64,000 bases of DNA from Salimicrobium halophilum (GTDB taxonomy: Bacteria; Bacillota; Bacilli; Bacillales; Halobacillaceae): assembly GCF_900100295.1 (NCBI RefSeq), contig NZ_FNEV01000003.1, positions 18,629-82,628 on the forward strand, in the 5' to 3' direction. The position numbers and the translations under genes were made by a program. Within the stretch, counting starts at the first letter, position 1. The number at the start of each line of letters is the position of its first letter. Below the pieces are notes generated by a model, which ran no database searches, was not told the origin of the DNA, and saw only the letters and a program-made list of their open reading frames with translations. Positions 16,393-24,292 of this stretch are shown here, one piece after another.

Positions 16393-16430
16393 TTATTTAG
16401 ACGAACCAAAGTTCGTCCCTTCCCCCCTTT
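16393..16430 (-). promoter_or_regulatory. Shine-Dalgarno separated from the start by a hairpin
   Basis: On the minus strand AAAGGGGGGAAGGG (16418-16430 region) is followed by GACGAAC-TTTG-GTTCGTC, a perfect 7-bp stem with a 4-base loop (16400-16417), then TAAATAA and ATG. Unfolded, the SD-start gap is 25 bases. With the hairpin looped out it becomes 7, the usual distance. A hairpin that brings the SD into place is known for phage T4 gene 38. Confidence 0.5.
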
Positions 16431-16447
16431 AAACTCGTGTTTCTTTT

Positions 16448-16475
16448 AATATCGTCTGTAATAAAAAATTGTAAA
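16448..16475 (-). promoter_or_regulatory. Candidate sigma-A promoter for the cohesin operon
   Basis: The minus strand shows TTTACA (5 of 6), a 16-base gap and GATATT (4 of 6), upstream of the hairpin leader. The rest of 16431-16613 is AT-rich and should also hold the divergent permease promoter, which I could not place. Confidence 0.4.
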
Positions 16476-16613
16476 TAAGAAAGTTCATAATGGTACTTTC
16501 TCTTCAAATGTGGTGGTTAATGAGTTTAATTTTGTTTACAATGAGGAATGCACAAAAAATAACCCCAATTATGTCGAATTGGGGAAAAAGTATTTTAGGA
16601 GGATGTACACCTT

Positions 16614-18074
16614 ATGGCTATAAGGGAAAGAAAGAAATTAGAAAAATCGCTTAAACCACACTGGGTCTGGGCAATCGCCTTCGGTTCCGCCATTGGTTGG
16701 GGAGCTTTTGTATTGCCACCGGACTGGATGAGCGATGCGGGACCAATGGGAGTCATCATCGGTATCCTGCTCGGGGCAGCACTTATGATGGTAATCGGGG
16801 TCAGTTACGGCTTCCTTATTGAGAAGTTTCCCGTTACAGGTGGAGAATTCGCCTATGCCTACATAGGATTCGGACGTCAATTCGCCTTCGTGGCCGGTTG
16901 GTTCCTTACCCTCGGCTATATGTGTATCGTGGCACTGAACGCATCCGCGCTATCTCTATTGGCCAAGTTCCTGTTCCCGGATATTATGGCGATTGGAACG
17001 ATGTATACCGTCGCCGGCTATGATGTTTCTATTATGCAAATCTTAGTATCAAGTCTTGCTATTATAATCTTTGGTCTGTTGAATATTCGCGGGGCGAAGT
17101 TCTCAGGTAATATCCAATTTGTATTTGCAATGATTCTTATTACAGGTATCGTTCTGCTAGGACTTGGGGCTATCTTTACAGAAGGACCAAGCTTATCGAA
17201 TGCAACTCCTGCATTCAAGCCTGATCAATCGATGATCATTTCAATCTTGACCATCCTGGCACTTGCTCCATTTGCTTATGTCGGGTTCGATAACATTCCG
17301 CAAGCTGCGGAAGAATTCAATTTCAAACCACAGAAAGCTTTCGGCCTTATCATCTGGTCTCTGCTCGCTGCTGGACTTGCTTATTCAGCAATGATTCTTA
17401 TTACTGCAAGTACGATGCCTTGGCAGGACCTTCTGGGCGTCATCGATTCCCAGAATATCGAGTGGGGTGTCGGTTATGCCATTGAGAGTTATATGGGGCG
17501 TCTCGGCGTATTCATCATTGCTGCAGCTGTCTCTATGGGTATCTTCACAGGGCTTAACGGCTTCATGATTTCATCAAGCCGTCTTACGTTCGCAATGGGA
17601 CGGGCCCGCATTTTGCCTAATGCGTTCCGTCAGTTGCATCCGAAATACAATACACCTTACGTAGGCATCATTTTCACCGTTCTCATCTGTCTGATTGCTC
17701 CATGGTTCGGACGTGAGGCACTACTTTGGGTGGTGGACATGTCTTCTACAGGTGTAGCAATCGCTTATTTCTTCTGTACAGCTACAGCATTCAAGTATTT
17801 CGCGTTTTCGGAAGCAGGCAAAAAGAAAAATCCGAAAGCTGTGGTCTCTCCAGGTCGGAAAGTATTCTCTCTTCTCGGTTTGTTGAGTGCTCTCGGATTT
17901 CTCGTGTTGCTACTGTTCCCACCGTTACCATCGTCGCTTGGACAAGAATCTTATATCGCGCTCGGCGTATGGATCTTACTAGGAATCGTTTTCTACTTTG
18001 CGAACCAGAAGCGGTACAATGATATCTCAAGAAAAGATATGAATTATCTTATTTTAGAAAAAGAAGAAGTATAA
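16614..18074 (+). CDS. APC-family amino acid permease
   Basis: 486 residues with about 12 membrane helices and the family's helix-1 glycine motif ('AFGSAIGWGAFVLPPDWM'), followed by 'FPVTGGEFAYAYIGFGRQFA', typical of amino acid/polyamine/organocation secondary transporters. A hydrophilic basic N-terminus precedes helix 1. The start ATG has AGGAGG upstream. It is a single-gene unit divergent from the cohesin operon, with its own terminator just after the stop. Substrate cannot be read from the sequence. Its relation to the surface genes around it is probably incidental. Confidence 0.85.
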   Translation: MAIRERKKLEKSLKPHWVWAIAFGSAIGWGAFVLPPDWMSDAGPMGVIIGILLGAALMMVIGVSYGFLIEKFPVTGGEFAYAYIGFGRQFAFVAGWFLTLGYMCIVALNASALSLLAKFLFPDIMAIGTMYTVAGYDVSIMQILVSSLAIIIFGLLNIRGAKFSGNIQFVFAMILITGIVLLGLGAIFTEGPSLSNATPAFKPDQSMIISILTILALAPFAYVGFDNIPQAAEEFNFKPQKAFGLIIWSLLAAGLAYSAMILITASTMPWQDLLGVIDSQNIEWGVGYAIESYMGRLGVFIIAAAVSMGIFTGLNGFMISSSRLTFAMGRARILPNAFRQLHPKYNTPYVGIIFTVLICLIAPWFGREALLWVVDMSSTGVAIAYFFCTATAFKYFAFSEAGKKKNPKAVVSPGRKVFSLLGLLSALGFLVLLLFPPLPSSLGQESYIALGVWILLGIVFYFANQKRYNDISRKDMNYLILEKEEV

Positions 18075-18080
18075 TACAAA

Positions 18081-18113
18081 AAGAAAGCCGACTGTTATGA
18101 AGTCGGCTTTCTT
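18081..18113 (+). terminator. Terminator of the permease gene
   Basis: AAGAAAGCCGACT pairs with AGTCGGCTTTCTT (13 bp, 7-base loop) seven bases after the stop. Confidence 0.8.
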
Positions 18114-18140
18114 CCATTTAATCTTCTATAAAATCCCAAA

Positions 18141-18183
18141 AAAAGCCAGCAGAGAATTGAGTGATAATCCTCTGCTGGCTTTT
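18141..18183 (-). terminator. Terminator for the 83-residue protein gene
   Basis: AAAAGCCAGCAGAG and CTCTGCTGGCTTTT form a 14-bp stem with a 15-base loop. Ts follow on the minus strand. Confidence 0.75.
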
Positions 18184-18198
18184 AAAATTTGATTGATT

Positions 18199-18450
18199 TT
18201 ATGATTCGCCTTCTACACGGCTATCAAGTATCTGCTCTTCGCTCAAGTTTTGAGGCAACTTATGGATGCGATAATCATCTTTACCAGGGTTGTACTGAAA
18301 AGAATAGCGCTTTTCCGCCTCTCCCTCATCCACGACTAATTGAAGATCTTCTCTATTTTTGCCGAAATCTTCCCTATCAATTTTTAAAGCTTTTGCAACT
18401 CCGAGTACATCTTTTACAATTGGATTCAATTCTTTTACTGTGTAAGCCAT
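18199..18450 (-). CDS. Hypothetical 83-residue cytoplasmic protein
   Basis: I do not recognise the family. The product is small, charged and soluble (MAYTVKELNPIVKDVLGVAK ... 'YSFQYNPGKDDYRIHKLP'), with no signal, helix-turn-helix or Cys motif. A GGAGGG site sits 7 bases before the ATG. The gap to the upstream lipoprotein gene is only 12 bases, so the two form one transcription unit closed by a strong terminator. That and the RBS support a real gene. The role is unknown, and a link to the lipoprotein is only positional. Confidence 0.65.
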   Translation of the reverse strand: MAYTVKELNPIVKDVLGVAKALKIDREDFGKNREDLQLVVDEGEAEKRYSFQYNPGKDDYRIHKLPQNLSEEQILDSRVEGES

Positions 18451-18462
18451 GCTATCCCTCCA

Positions 18463-19185
18463 TTAAGCACTCACAAAAACGGTTGCACTTTGCAGAGCCT
18501 GTTTAGATACCTGTTTGATTTGACCATTTCGAAACGCTTCTCTTTCCTTATCATAACTTAAATCGATGATTTGTCCATCATCAATCATCATATATACTTC
18601 AGCATTCTTGCCGGCTTCAGGAATATCACCTACGTTTATCTCTACTGCTGTGAAGCCCATAAGGACCTCTACAGCCTGACCATTTACTTCTGAGAATGTA
18701 TATTGAGTAGCTTCATTCAATTCCTCTTCAGAACGTGGTGTACCGTTTACATTGCCATCCTCAGTTGGAGTTTCCTCTGTTTCTCCTTCAGAAGAACCCT
18801 CACTTCCTTCATTCGTTTCTCCATCATCCGAAGAATTTTCTGAGCTATTTGTAGAGCTGTCAGCCCCGGAAGCGTCAGAAGATGAATCTCCGGAATTCGT
18901 ATTGCCGGAATCAGATTCTGATTCTGAACCGGAAGTTTCCCCTTCACCTGAAGATTCTCCAGTGTCCGAAGAGTCTTCTCCACTTGCGCTATCATTATTA
19001 TTATCAGAGTCAGAAGAAGTCGCTTCTCCTGTTGCATCTGACCCTTCTCCTTCTTGCATTTCTTTCTCTTCAGCTGATTTATCCGAGCCTTCCAGGTTGT
19101 CGGCATTCTCCACATCATTTCCGGAGCATGCAGCTACTATAATAGACAACGAAAGAATCATGAACAAATACACAATACGTCTCAC
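18463..19185 (-). CDS. Lipoprotein with long Ser/Glu/Asp/Gly linker
   Basis: A type II signal peptide with lipobox 'VAAC' (Cys near residue 20) predicts lipid anchoring to the outer face of the membrane. Residues about 25-155 are low-complexity and highly acidic ('SGEDSSDTGESSGEGETSGS'), a probable extended spacer through the wall. The last 85 residues form a compact domain ('YTFSEVNGQAVEVLMGFTAV' ... 'SKQALQSATVFVSA') that I cannot assign. The strong acidic bias fits a halophile. It is first in a two-gene unit with the 83-residue protein. Confidence 0.75.
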   Translation of the reverse strand: MRRIVYLFMILSLSIIVAACSGNDVENADNLEGSDKSAEEKEMQEGEGSDATGEATSSDSDNNNDSASGEDSSDTGESSGEGETSGSESESDSGNTNSGDSSSDASGADSSTNSSENSSDDGETNEGSEGSSEGETEETPTEDGNVNGTPRSEEELNEATQYTFSEVNGQAVEVLMGFTAVEINVGDIPEAGKNAEVYMMIDDGQIIDLSYDKEREAFRNGQIKQVSKQALQSATVFVSA

Positions 19186-19330
19186 TTTGGTGCCTCCTTC
19201 TTTCTATCCGTTTGTCATTTCTTCCCTGATTATATCACGTTACCCGGCTATTAATCTATTTCAGATTGGTTACAATTCGCAGAAGAATTACACACTTTTT
19301 ATCTATCTGTTTTTTCCTGGGACGACAAAC

Positions 19331-19355
19331 AAAAAAGCCGGCTTCTGCCAGCTTT
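19331..19355 (-). terminator. Terminator of the sinR-sinI-196aa unit
   Basis: A 9-bp stem with one wobble pair (AAAGCTGGC/GCCGGCTTT on the minus strand), followed by six Ts, at the end of the 196-residue protein gene. Confidence 0.7.
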
Positions 19356-19945
19356 CATTTAATGCGCTTCATAGAAACCTGTTCTTTATTTCTTACAGCC
19401 CACGTACGGTATCCATACTTCAACCCATATCCTTCATAATCGAAACGGTGGATATGCTTTACGATCACATCTTTCACTTCCCGGTGATACGTAAAGAAGA
19501 CGACAACCGGGTGATGAAGGGAGTCATAGAAGAACAAAGGATTCATGCTTCTCGCAATCTCACCGAACGGCCAAAATCCGTAATGGTCGAGCGTTTTTAC
19601 GTAGGAATCATCGATGACGGCATCTTCATCCCAGGAAATATACTGACAGTCTGTATGAGTATTCAATAAATGATAACAGGAAGCAGCCTGGATATATGAT
19701 AAAGGTGATTCGTCACCAAGAATGCTCTTCATCATTTCTTCTTTCTTCTGATCCGGAGATATCGCATAAATGTCCCGATTTCTGCATTCAAGCCCCCATC
19801 CGGCTTTCACTTTCAATTGAGAAAACCGTTCCACGACCGGTTTTACATCATAAATGACATGCATCAGATTGATGAAAGACGGTTGTCTCCCTCCATCGAC
19901 ATTCGTCTGAACAGCTGTCCGTTTGAAGGTTACCTTCCCCGTCAT
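19355..19945 (-). CDS. Uncharacterised 196-residue protein in the sin operon
   Basis: No family recognised. Soluble, no signal peptide, rich in aromatic and His residues ('FWPFGEIARSMNPLFFYDSL', 'VVVFFTYHREVKDVIVKHIH'). The ATG has an AGGAGGGGG site that overlaps the end of the small sinI frame, and the gap to sinI is 12 bases, so it is the third gene of a sinR-sinI unit and should share its regulation. This is a position where Bacillus subtilis has biofilm matrix genes (tasA), but there is no similarity to TasA. Function unknown. Confidence 0.7.
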   Translation of the reverse strand: MTGKVTFKRTAVQTNVDGGRQPSFINLMHVIYDVKPVVERFSQLKVKAGWGLECRNRDIYAISPDQKKEEMMKSILGDESPLSYIQAASCYHLLNTHTDCQYISWDEDAVIDDSYVKTLDHYGFWPFGEIARSMNPLFFYDSLHHPVVVFFTYHREVKDVIVKHIHRFDYEGYGLKYGYRTWAVRNKEQVSMKRIK

Positions 19946-19957
19946 AAGCCCCCTCCT

Positions 19958-20059
19958 TTAATCACATGACTCGAGAAATTGTTTCACATCTTCCAGCGAC
20001 AGTCCTAAATTCTTCGCTTCCTGTAACAGCTCTATCCAATCCCGGTCAAGATGTTCCAT
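19958..20059 (-). CDS. sinI: SinI-like anti-repressor (33 residues)
   Basis: Short frame MEHLDRDWIELLQEAKNLGL, then SLEDVKQFLESCD. It matches the SinI helical hairpin consensus (LDxEWxxLMxEAKxxxISxEEIRxFL) that peels SinR off DNA by forming a heterodimer. It carries a GGAGG (20070-20074) at 10 bases from this ATG, or 7 bases if the GTG directly before it (20060-20062) is used. It lies 17 bases after sinR and 12 before the next gene. Compared with Bacillus subtilis (57 residues, sinI before sinR), it is shorter and the order is reversed. Confidence 0.82.
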   Translation of the reverse strand: MEHLDRDWIELLQEAKNLGLSLEDVKQFLESCD

Positions 20060-20076
20060 CACGGTGTCGCCTCCTA

Positions 20077-20307
20077 TCATTTTGCTTTCTCATCAGAAGG
20101 GTTGCTGGTATGGGAAATAAGATCCTCAAGAGGAACATGTAAAGAAGTAGCCAGTTTACTCATTACGATATAGGAAGGATTTTTCTGTACGCCACGTTCA
20201 ATATTGCTGATGTAGGATTTCGATACTCCTGACCGCTTCGCCAATTCACTGACCGATAAACCTCTGCCAAGCCTAAGTACACGAATTTTCTCTCCAATCA
20301 TCGCCAC
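20077..20307 (-). CDS. sinR: SinR-like XRE-family repressor
   Basis: About 76 residues. The N-terminal 60 form an HTH_3 domain, 'IGEKIRVLRLGRGLSVSELA' then 'KRSGVSKSYISNIERGVQKN', very close to the SinR DNA-binding domain. The C-terminus is short ('EDLISHTSNPSDEKAK'). The GTG at 20307 is 9 bases from GGGAGG and preferred. The ATG two codons later, which gives MIGEKIR as in SinR, would be 15 bases away. It heads an operon with a SinI-like gene and an unknown gene. Four GTTCTTT boxes upstream suggest autoregulation. In Bacillus subtilis SinR represses biofilm matrix and motility-switch genes. Here the targets are unknown. Confidence 0.85.
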   Translation of the reverse strand: MAMIGEKIRVLRLGRGLSVSELAKRSGVSKSYISNIERGVQKNPSYIVMSKLATSLHVPLEDLISHTSNPSDEKAK

Positions 20308-20328
20308 ATAGTTCAACCTCCCACTATC

Positions 20329-20496
20329 GTTCTTTATAACGAATTATTTATTATAGTATACATCGTAATTTTTAAAATAGAAAGAACCAAAAACAACCGT
20401 ATATTCTCAATAAAGAACTAAAGCTTCATTTCTCTCCGTTTTCCTTTTGATTTCCGAAGTTTTCATTATATATTATTATTTTTCTTTTTAAAGAAC
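20329..20496. promoter_or_regulatory. Cluster of four SinR-type boxes upstream of sinR
   Basis: The heptamer GTTCTTT (SinR consensus GTTCTYT) occurs at 20329-20335 on the plus strand and, as AAAGAAC, at 20381-20387, 20412-20418 and 20490-20496. Four exact copies in 168 bases is far above chance even in AT-rich DNA. Between them the minus strand has a TATAAT at about 20351-20356 that could be the sinR -10. Confidence 0.6.
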
Positions 20497-20513
20497 AATA
20501 TTTCTTATAAGAA

Positions 20514-20540
20514 GCGGCACCCTATTTCGTAGGATGCCGC
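20514..20540 (-). terminator. Probable terminator of the M14 peptidase gene
   Basis: An 11-bp stem with one mismatch (GCGGCATCCTA/TAGGGTGCCGC on the minus strand), followed by only a short T stretch. Confidence 0.55.
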
Positions 20541-20553
20541 AACCGGTCAATCA

Positions 20554-22041
20554 TTATTCAACATCGAACGTAAATTCAATGCCACCTTCCATCTCATAAT
20601 TCTCTGTAGATGTCACTTCTTTAATGAACATAGAGTACGTTTCTCCGGACTCGTAGCCGCCATTCGGCGGGTAAAGAAGGACTCTGTCTCCACCGCCTTG
20701 TACCGCTGACAATTCCACCTGCTGTCCACTCTCCGTCTGCACGTAGAAAGATTGCTCATTCAGGGAATCAGAAGTTAGGCTTGTATTAAATCGTACAGTA
20801 AATACATGGTCTGATGGTACCGTTTTATTCTCTTCCCACTCCTGGAATGCTTTAAGACCTTCCAGTTCTTCATTAAGAGTTTCCGGCGAACAGTTCTCAC
20901 AGGATTGGTACCAGCTGTAAAGTTGCATCATCTGAATAGGATGCAGCCGGAAACGCTCATCCATTGCAAGTACTTGCGTATAATTTTCAGCGCCTGAATC
21001 AGCAAGCAATTGTTCCGTGCGATTATCCAGCCAAATTTCCGCCGGATCTCTGTAGTCACGATCGGCAATGACATACCCTTCTCTCGCAGCGTACAAACCG
21101 GCTACTTTATTATTCTCCCAGGCAGTAGGGAATCGCGCAGGATCTACATTCGTCGGTCCCGGATAAACGGCGAGTTCAGGTGTAAGGGCAGGCTGATCCC
21201 AATAATCGATGACCCAGTCCGTATAGCCGCTTCCATTGCTTTCGAAGTTGACGAGATCATATCCGCTGAATCTCGAATAGTTACGGGCAATACGGGAATC
21301 CCTGTCGTAATTCTCAGGTTCGATTTTATAATTCCAGTACATGATCTGTCCTGCCGTGTGATAAGAAATCGTCAGTTCCGGGTTCAACAGATACTGCAGG
21401 TCCCTCATCACTTTCGCTTCAGGGGCCTGGAGGGGATAGTCTCCTTTGAAGTTTTTATAACTTCTTGAAGTCTTCGTTACATTCTCCCATCCGGATGGAT
21501 ATTGACGATTCAAATCGATTCCCTGCGCATTCGCTTTCCAACGTTTAAAGTTGGTACTTCCGTTATTCCACTGAATCAGCTGGCTGTGAACTTCTTCCGG
21601 AAAAGCAGATAACCCCTTTTGCTGAAGCGTAACTCCGTCCGGATTCACCATCGGCACAAACCAGATGGTCGTCCCGTCCAGTACTTGTTTTGCATTGTAT
21701 GTAGGAAAAGACGTTTCTCCCTGATATCCTTTCGCGTATTCCTCGATCATATTCATATTTAAAATCGTCGTCAGCCACTCCCTGGCATGATGAGAACCAT
21801 TATAAAGAACATGATCTTCCCCGTAACCGAGTTTCACAAGAAAAATGTCACGATCGTAAACGGAGTCCCCGATATCATACACTTCTACAAGATCCCCGTA
21901 CTCCTGATCCAGCTGTTTTAGATCTCCCTGCATCTGTTCATATGTATATGTCGTATTTGTGTCCACAATTTTATCGGCATGGGCCGATGCTGGAAAGGCC
22001 CATGCCAGAATAAAAAAGAACGCTATGCCAAATTTTTTCAT
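20554..22041 (-). CDS. Secreted M14 zinc carboxypeptidase with C-terminal Ig-like module
   Basis: 495 residues with a signal peptide (MKKFGIAFFFILAWAFPASA). The M14 domain (about 30-320) shows the zinc motif H85-A-R-E88 in 'NGSHHAREWL', a later zinc His in 'SYHTAGQ' and the catalytic Glu in 'TPELAVYPG'. It resembles carboxypeptidase T and the gamma-D-glutamyl-diamino-acid peptidases that trim peptides or peptidoglycan stems. Which of these it does is not clear. The last 90 residues are the shared SbsA/Big_5-like Ig module ('DHVFTVRFNTSLTSDSLN' ... 'FTFDVE'). The ATG overlaps the stop of the upstream IDEAL-domain gene (ATGA), so they are co-translated. Confidence 0.88.
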   Translation of the reverse strand: MKKFGIAFFFILAWAFPASAHADKIVDTNTTYTYEQMQGDLKQLDQEYGDLVEVYDIGDSVYDRDIFLVKLGYGEDHVLYNGSHHAREWLTTILNMNMIEEYAKGYQGETSFPTYNAKQVLDGTTIWFVPMVNPDGVTLQQKGLSAFPEEVHSQLIQWNNGSTNFKRWKANAQGIDLNRQYPSGWENVTKTSRSYKNFKGDYPLQAPEAKVMRDLQYLLNPELTISYHTAGQIMYWNYKIEPENYDRDSRIARNYSRFSGYDLVNFESNGSGYTDWVIDYWDQPALTPELAVYPGPTNVDPARFPTAWENNKVAGLYAAREGYVIADRDYRDPAEIWLDNRTEQLLADSGAENYTQVLAMDERFRLHPIQMMQLYSWYQSCENCSPETLNEELEGLKAFQEWEENKTVPSDHVFTVRFNTSLTSDSLNEQSFYVQTESGQQVELSAVQGGGDRVLLYPPNGGYESGETYSMFIKEVTSTENYEMEGGIEFTFDVE

Positions 22042-22499
22042 TGTTCTTCTACTGTACCTCCATATTCCGTCAAACGATTGGTCAATTCAAGAAATGATGC
22101 TTCATCCCCCTTATCGATCGCCTCGTCGATAAGACGGTGAATGTTCTCTTTCTCAAGTTCTTCTATTATCGTAGTTACTTCCGTAGCCGGAATCGTCGTC
22201 CGCTTTTCATAAAACGAATGGATGATCTGATGGAGTTCACTGCGAAATTGTTTGATATGCATGAGATCGATTACCGTCATATGCAACACTTCTTCCCCGC
22301 TTTCGAAGGTGAACACATCGAATAAGTTATGGACTTTGTTCAAATCTTTGTTGATGAAAATCTCACTCGACTCCGACGGAATGAACTGATACGTCTCTTC
22401 ATCGACATTCAATCGGACGTAAGAATGATCGAAAATGATTCTTAGAAACGGGCCGTCATCGACAATCGCATATGGCTGAAGATGTTCAAGTTGCATCAT
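22038..22499 (-). CDS. IDEAL-domain protein
   Basis: About 153 residues, cytoplasmic. The C-terminus 'HRLIDEAIDKGDEASFLELT' fits the IDEAL domain, named for its I-D-E-A-L core and found in small Bacillaceae proteins such as YpiB. The N-terminal 100 residues are unassigned, with many beta-type segments ('LRIIFDHSYVRLNVDEETYQ'). Start uncertain: the ATG at 22499 follows a weak GGTGG, and an ATG at 22514 is also open but has no SD. It is translationally coupled to the M14 peptidase gene. Function unknown. Confidence 0.7.
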   Translation of the reverse strand: MMQLEHLQPYAIVDDGPFLRIIFDHSYVRLNVDEETYQFIPSESSEIFINKDLNKVHNLFDVFTFESGEEVLHMTVIDLMHIKQFRSELHQIIHSFYEKRTTIPATEVTTIIEELEKENIHRLIDEAIDKGDEASFLELTNRLTEYGGTVEEQ

Positions 22500-22576
22500 T
22501 CGCTTCCACCCCATTCAATCTGAATTTTCAGTATATTATACTATTATGACGGAAAATCCGGGAAAAATAAAGCGTT

Positions 22577-24277
22577 TTATTTAACAAGGTTCAATTCGTT
22601 CATCACTTCTTCACTAAGGGTTTCGAGCAATTTTCTACTCTCTTCTCTTGACGAGGACTTCACTCCATAATAGCACTTCAATTTCGGTTCGGTTCCGGAA
22701 GGGCGCAGGCAGAACCAGCTATCCTCAGATAGTAGAAATTTCACGACATTCGACTGCGGAAGTTCTATCGCTTCTTCCTGCCCATCCATGTATCTTCTGA
22801 TCGAAGATTGATAGTCTTCCACCGCTCGTACCGACACCCCGCCAAAAGTCTCAGGACTCATGTTTCTGAATCTGTCTACCATCCGGCCGATTTTCTCCGT
22901 ACCAGCGCGTCCTTCAAGCTTGAGAGAATCCATTCCTTCCATATAATAGCCGTGCTCTTTGTACAATTCCTCCAAGGCTTCGAGTAACGTATATCCTTTC
23001 TTCTTCCAATGAGCAGCTAACTCAGCTGCAAGCAGGGAAGCCTGCACGGCATCTTTATCGCGTACAAAACTTTGGACCAGGTAGCCGTAGCTCTCTTCAT
23101 AACCGAAGGCAAACGTTCCTTCTCCGGAGCGCTCAAATTCGCGGATTTTCTCTCCGATAAATTTGAACCCAGTCAGCGTATCCAACGTCTTGGCTCCGTA
23201 TTTCGAAGCGACAGCCCGTCCCATTTCGGAAGTGACGATCGTTTTGATGAGTGTCTTATTCTCAGGAAGAGTCGAATCATTAGCCAGAATGTAGTCGAGC
23301 ATCAAAGCACCTGTCTGATTCCCTGTCAGAACCTGGTATTCTCCTGATTTGTCCGGCACAGCCAATCCGACACGGTCAGCGTCCGGATCCGTAGCTATCA
23401 ACAGTTCAGCGCCTGTCTTTTTCCCTTCTTCGATGGCCAATGTAAAAGCCTGTGGTTCTTCAGGGTTAGGAGAGGCGACGGTAGAAAACTCCGGGTCCGG
23501 TTGTGCCTGTTCTTCGACGATACGAACATTGGAGAAACCTGCTCTCGTCAAGCTGTCGGTTACTAAAGGATGTGCTGTACCGTGCAGCGGGGTAAAAATG
23601 ATCGACATGCCCTTATCAATGTCATCCGACAAGCGGATTCCCTGCACCGCTTCCATATAAGCACGATCCACTTCTTCATCAATCCACTCAAAAAGCCCCT
23701 TTTCTTCAAGGGCTGACACTTCTTCTGTGTGCACATAGAGCTCATTCTCTACTTCCTTGACCAGGGTGATCATCTCTTCGGCCTGAGCCAATGGAAGCTG
23801 TCCCCCATCTTCGTTATAAGCTTTGAATCCATTATACTCAGGCGGATTATGGCTCGCGGTGATAACAACTCCTGCCGTTGCTTTCAAATGGCGTACTGCA
23901 AAAGATAGTTCCGGCGTCGGTCTAAGGGAAGAGAAGACATAAGCCTTGACACCGTTCGCACCAGCTACACGTGCTGTTTCTTCAGCGAAGGTCTTGGATA
24001 AGTAACGGGAATCATAAGCGATGACGATACTGCCGTTTTCGGCCTTTTGATTTTTCACATATGCCGCAAGCCCCTGTGCCGCTTTCCGCACTGTATAGAC
24101 ATTCATGCGATTCGTACCCGGACCGAGTTTGCCGCGCATTCCTCCTGTACCGAACTCAAGTTCTTTATAAAAAGCATCTTCCAGTTCAGCTTCATCAAGG
24201 ACTGCAAGTTGACTTCTCAAATCTTCATCCAGGTCCTTTTCTTCATCCCAACGCTTCCAATGTTCCTGCCAATCCAT
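22577..24277 (-). CDS. pgcA: Alpha-phosphoglucomutase
   Basis: 566 residues, the length of Bacillus PgcA. It interconverts glucose-6-P and glucose-1-P through a phosphoserine (Ser142 in 'ITASHNPPEYNGFKAY'). The Mg loop 'ATDPDADR' and the phosphate-binding 'RPSGTEPKLKCYY' are intact. It supplies UDP-glucose for wall teichoic acid, glycolipid and surface sugars. The ATG has GGAGGGG upstream. manA lies 15 bases upstream on the same strand, so the two likely form a sugar-phosphate operon. Confidence 0.93.
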   Translation of the reverse strand: MDWQEHWKRWDEEKDLDEDLRSQLAVLDEAELEDAFYKELEFGTGGMRGKLGPGTNRMNVYTVRKAAQGLAAYVKNQKAENGSIVIAYDSRYLSKTFAEETARVAGANGVKAYVFSSLRPTPELSFAVRHLKATAGVVITASHNPPEYNGFKAYNEDGGQLPLAQAEEMITLVKEVENELYVHTEEVSALEEKGLFEWIDEEVDRAYMEAVQGIRLSDDIDKGMSIIFTPLHGTAHPLVTDSLTRAGFSNVRIVEEQAQPDPEFSTVASPNPEEPQAFTLAIEEGKKTGAELLIATDPDADRVGLAVPDKSGEYQVLTGNQTGALMLDYILANDSTLPENKTLIKTIVTSEMGRAVASKYGAKTLDTLTGFKFIGEKIREFERSGEGTFAFGYEESYGYLVQSFVRDKDAVQASLLAAELAAHWKKKGYTLLEALEELYKEHGYYMEGMDSLKLEGRAGTEKIGRMVDRFRNMSPETFGGVSVRAVEDYQSSIRRYMDGQEEAIELPQSNVVKFLLSEDSWFCLRPSGTEPKLKCYYGVKSSSREESRKLLETLSEEVMNELNLVK

Positions 24278-24292
24278 AGTAATCCCCTCCTA

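Noticed and set aside
18752..19669. Plus-strand open frame of 305 codons
   Set aside because: The Ser/Pro/Glu-rich start is the reverse of the acidic lipoprotein linker. It also crosses into another real gene, with no RBS.
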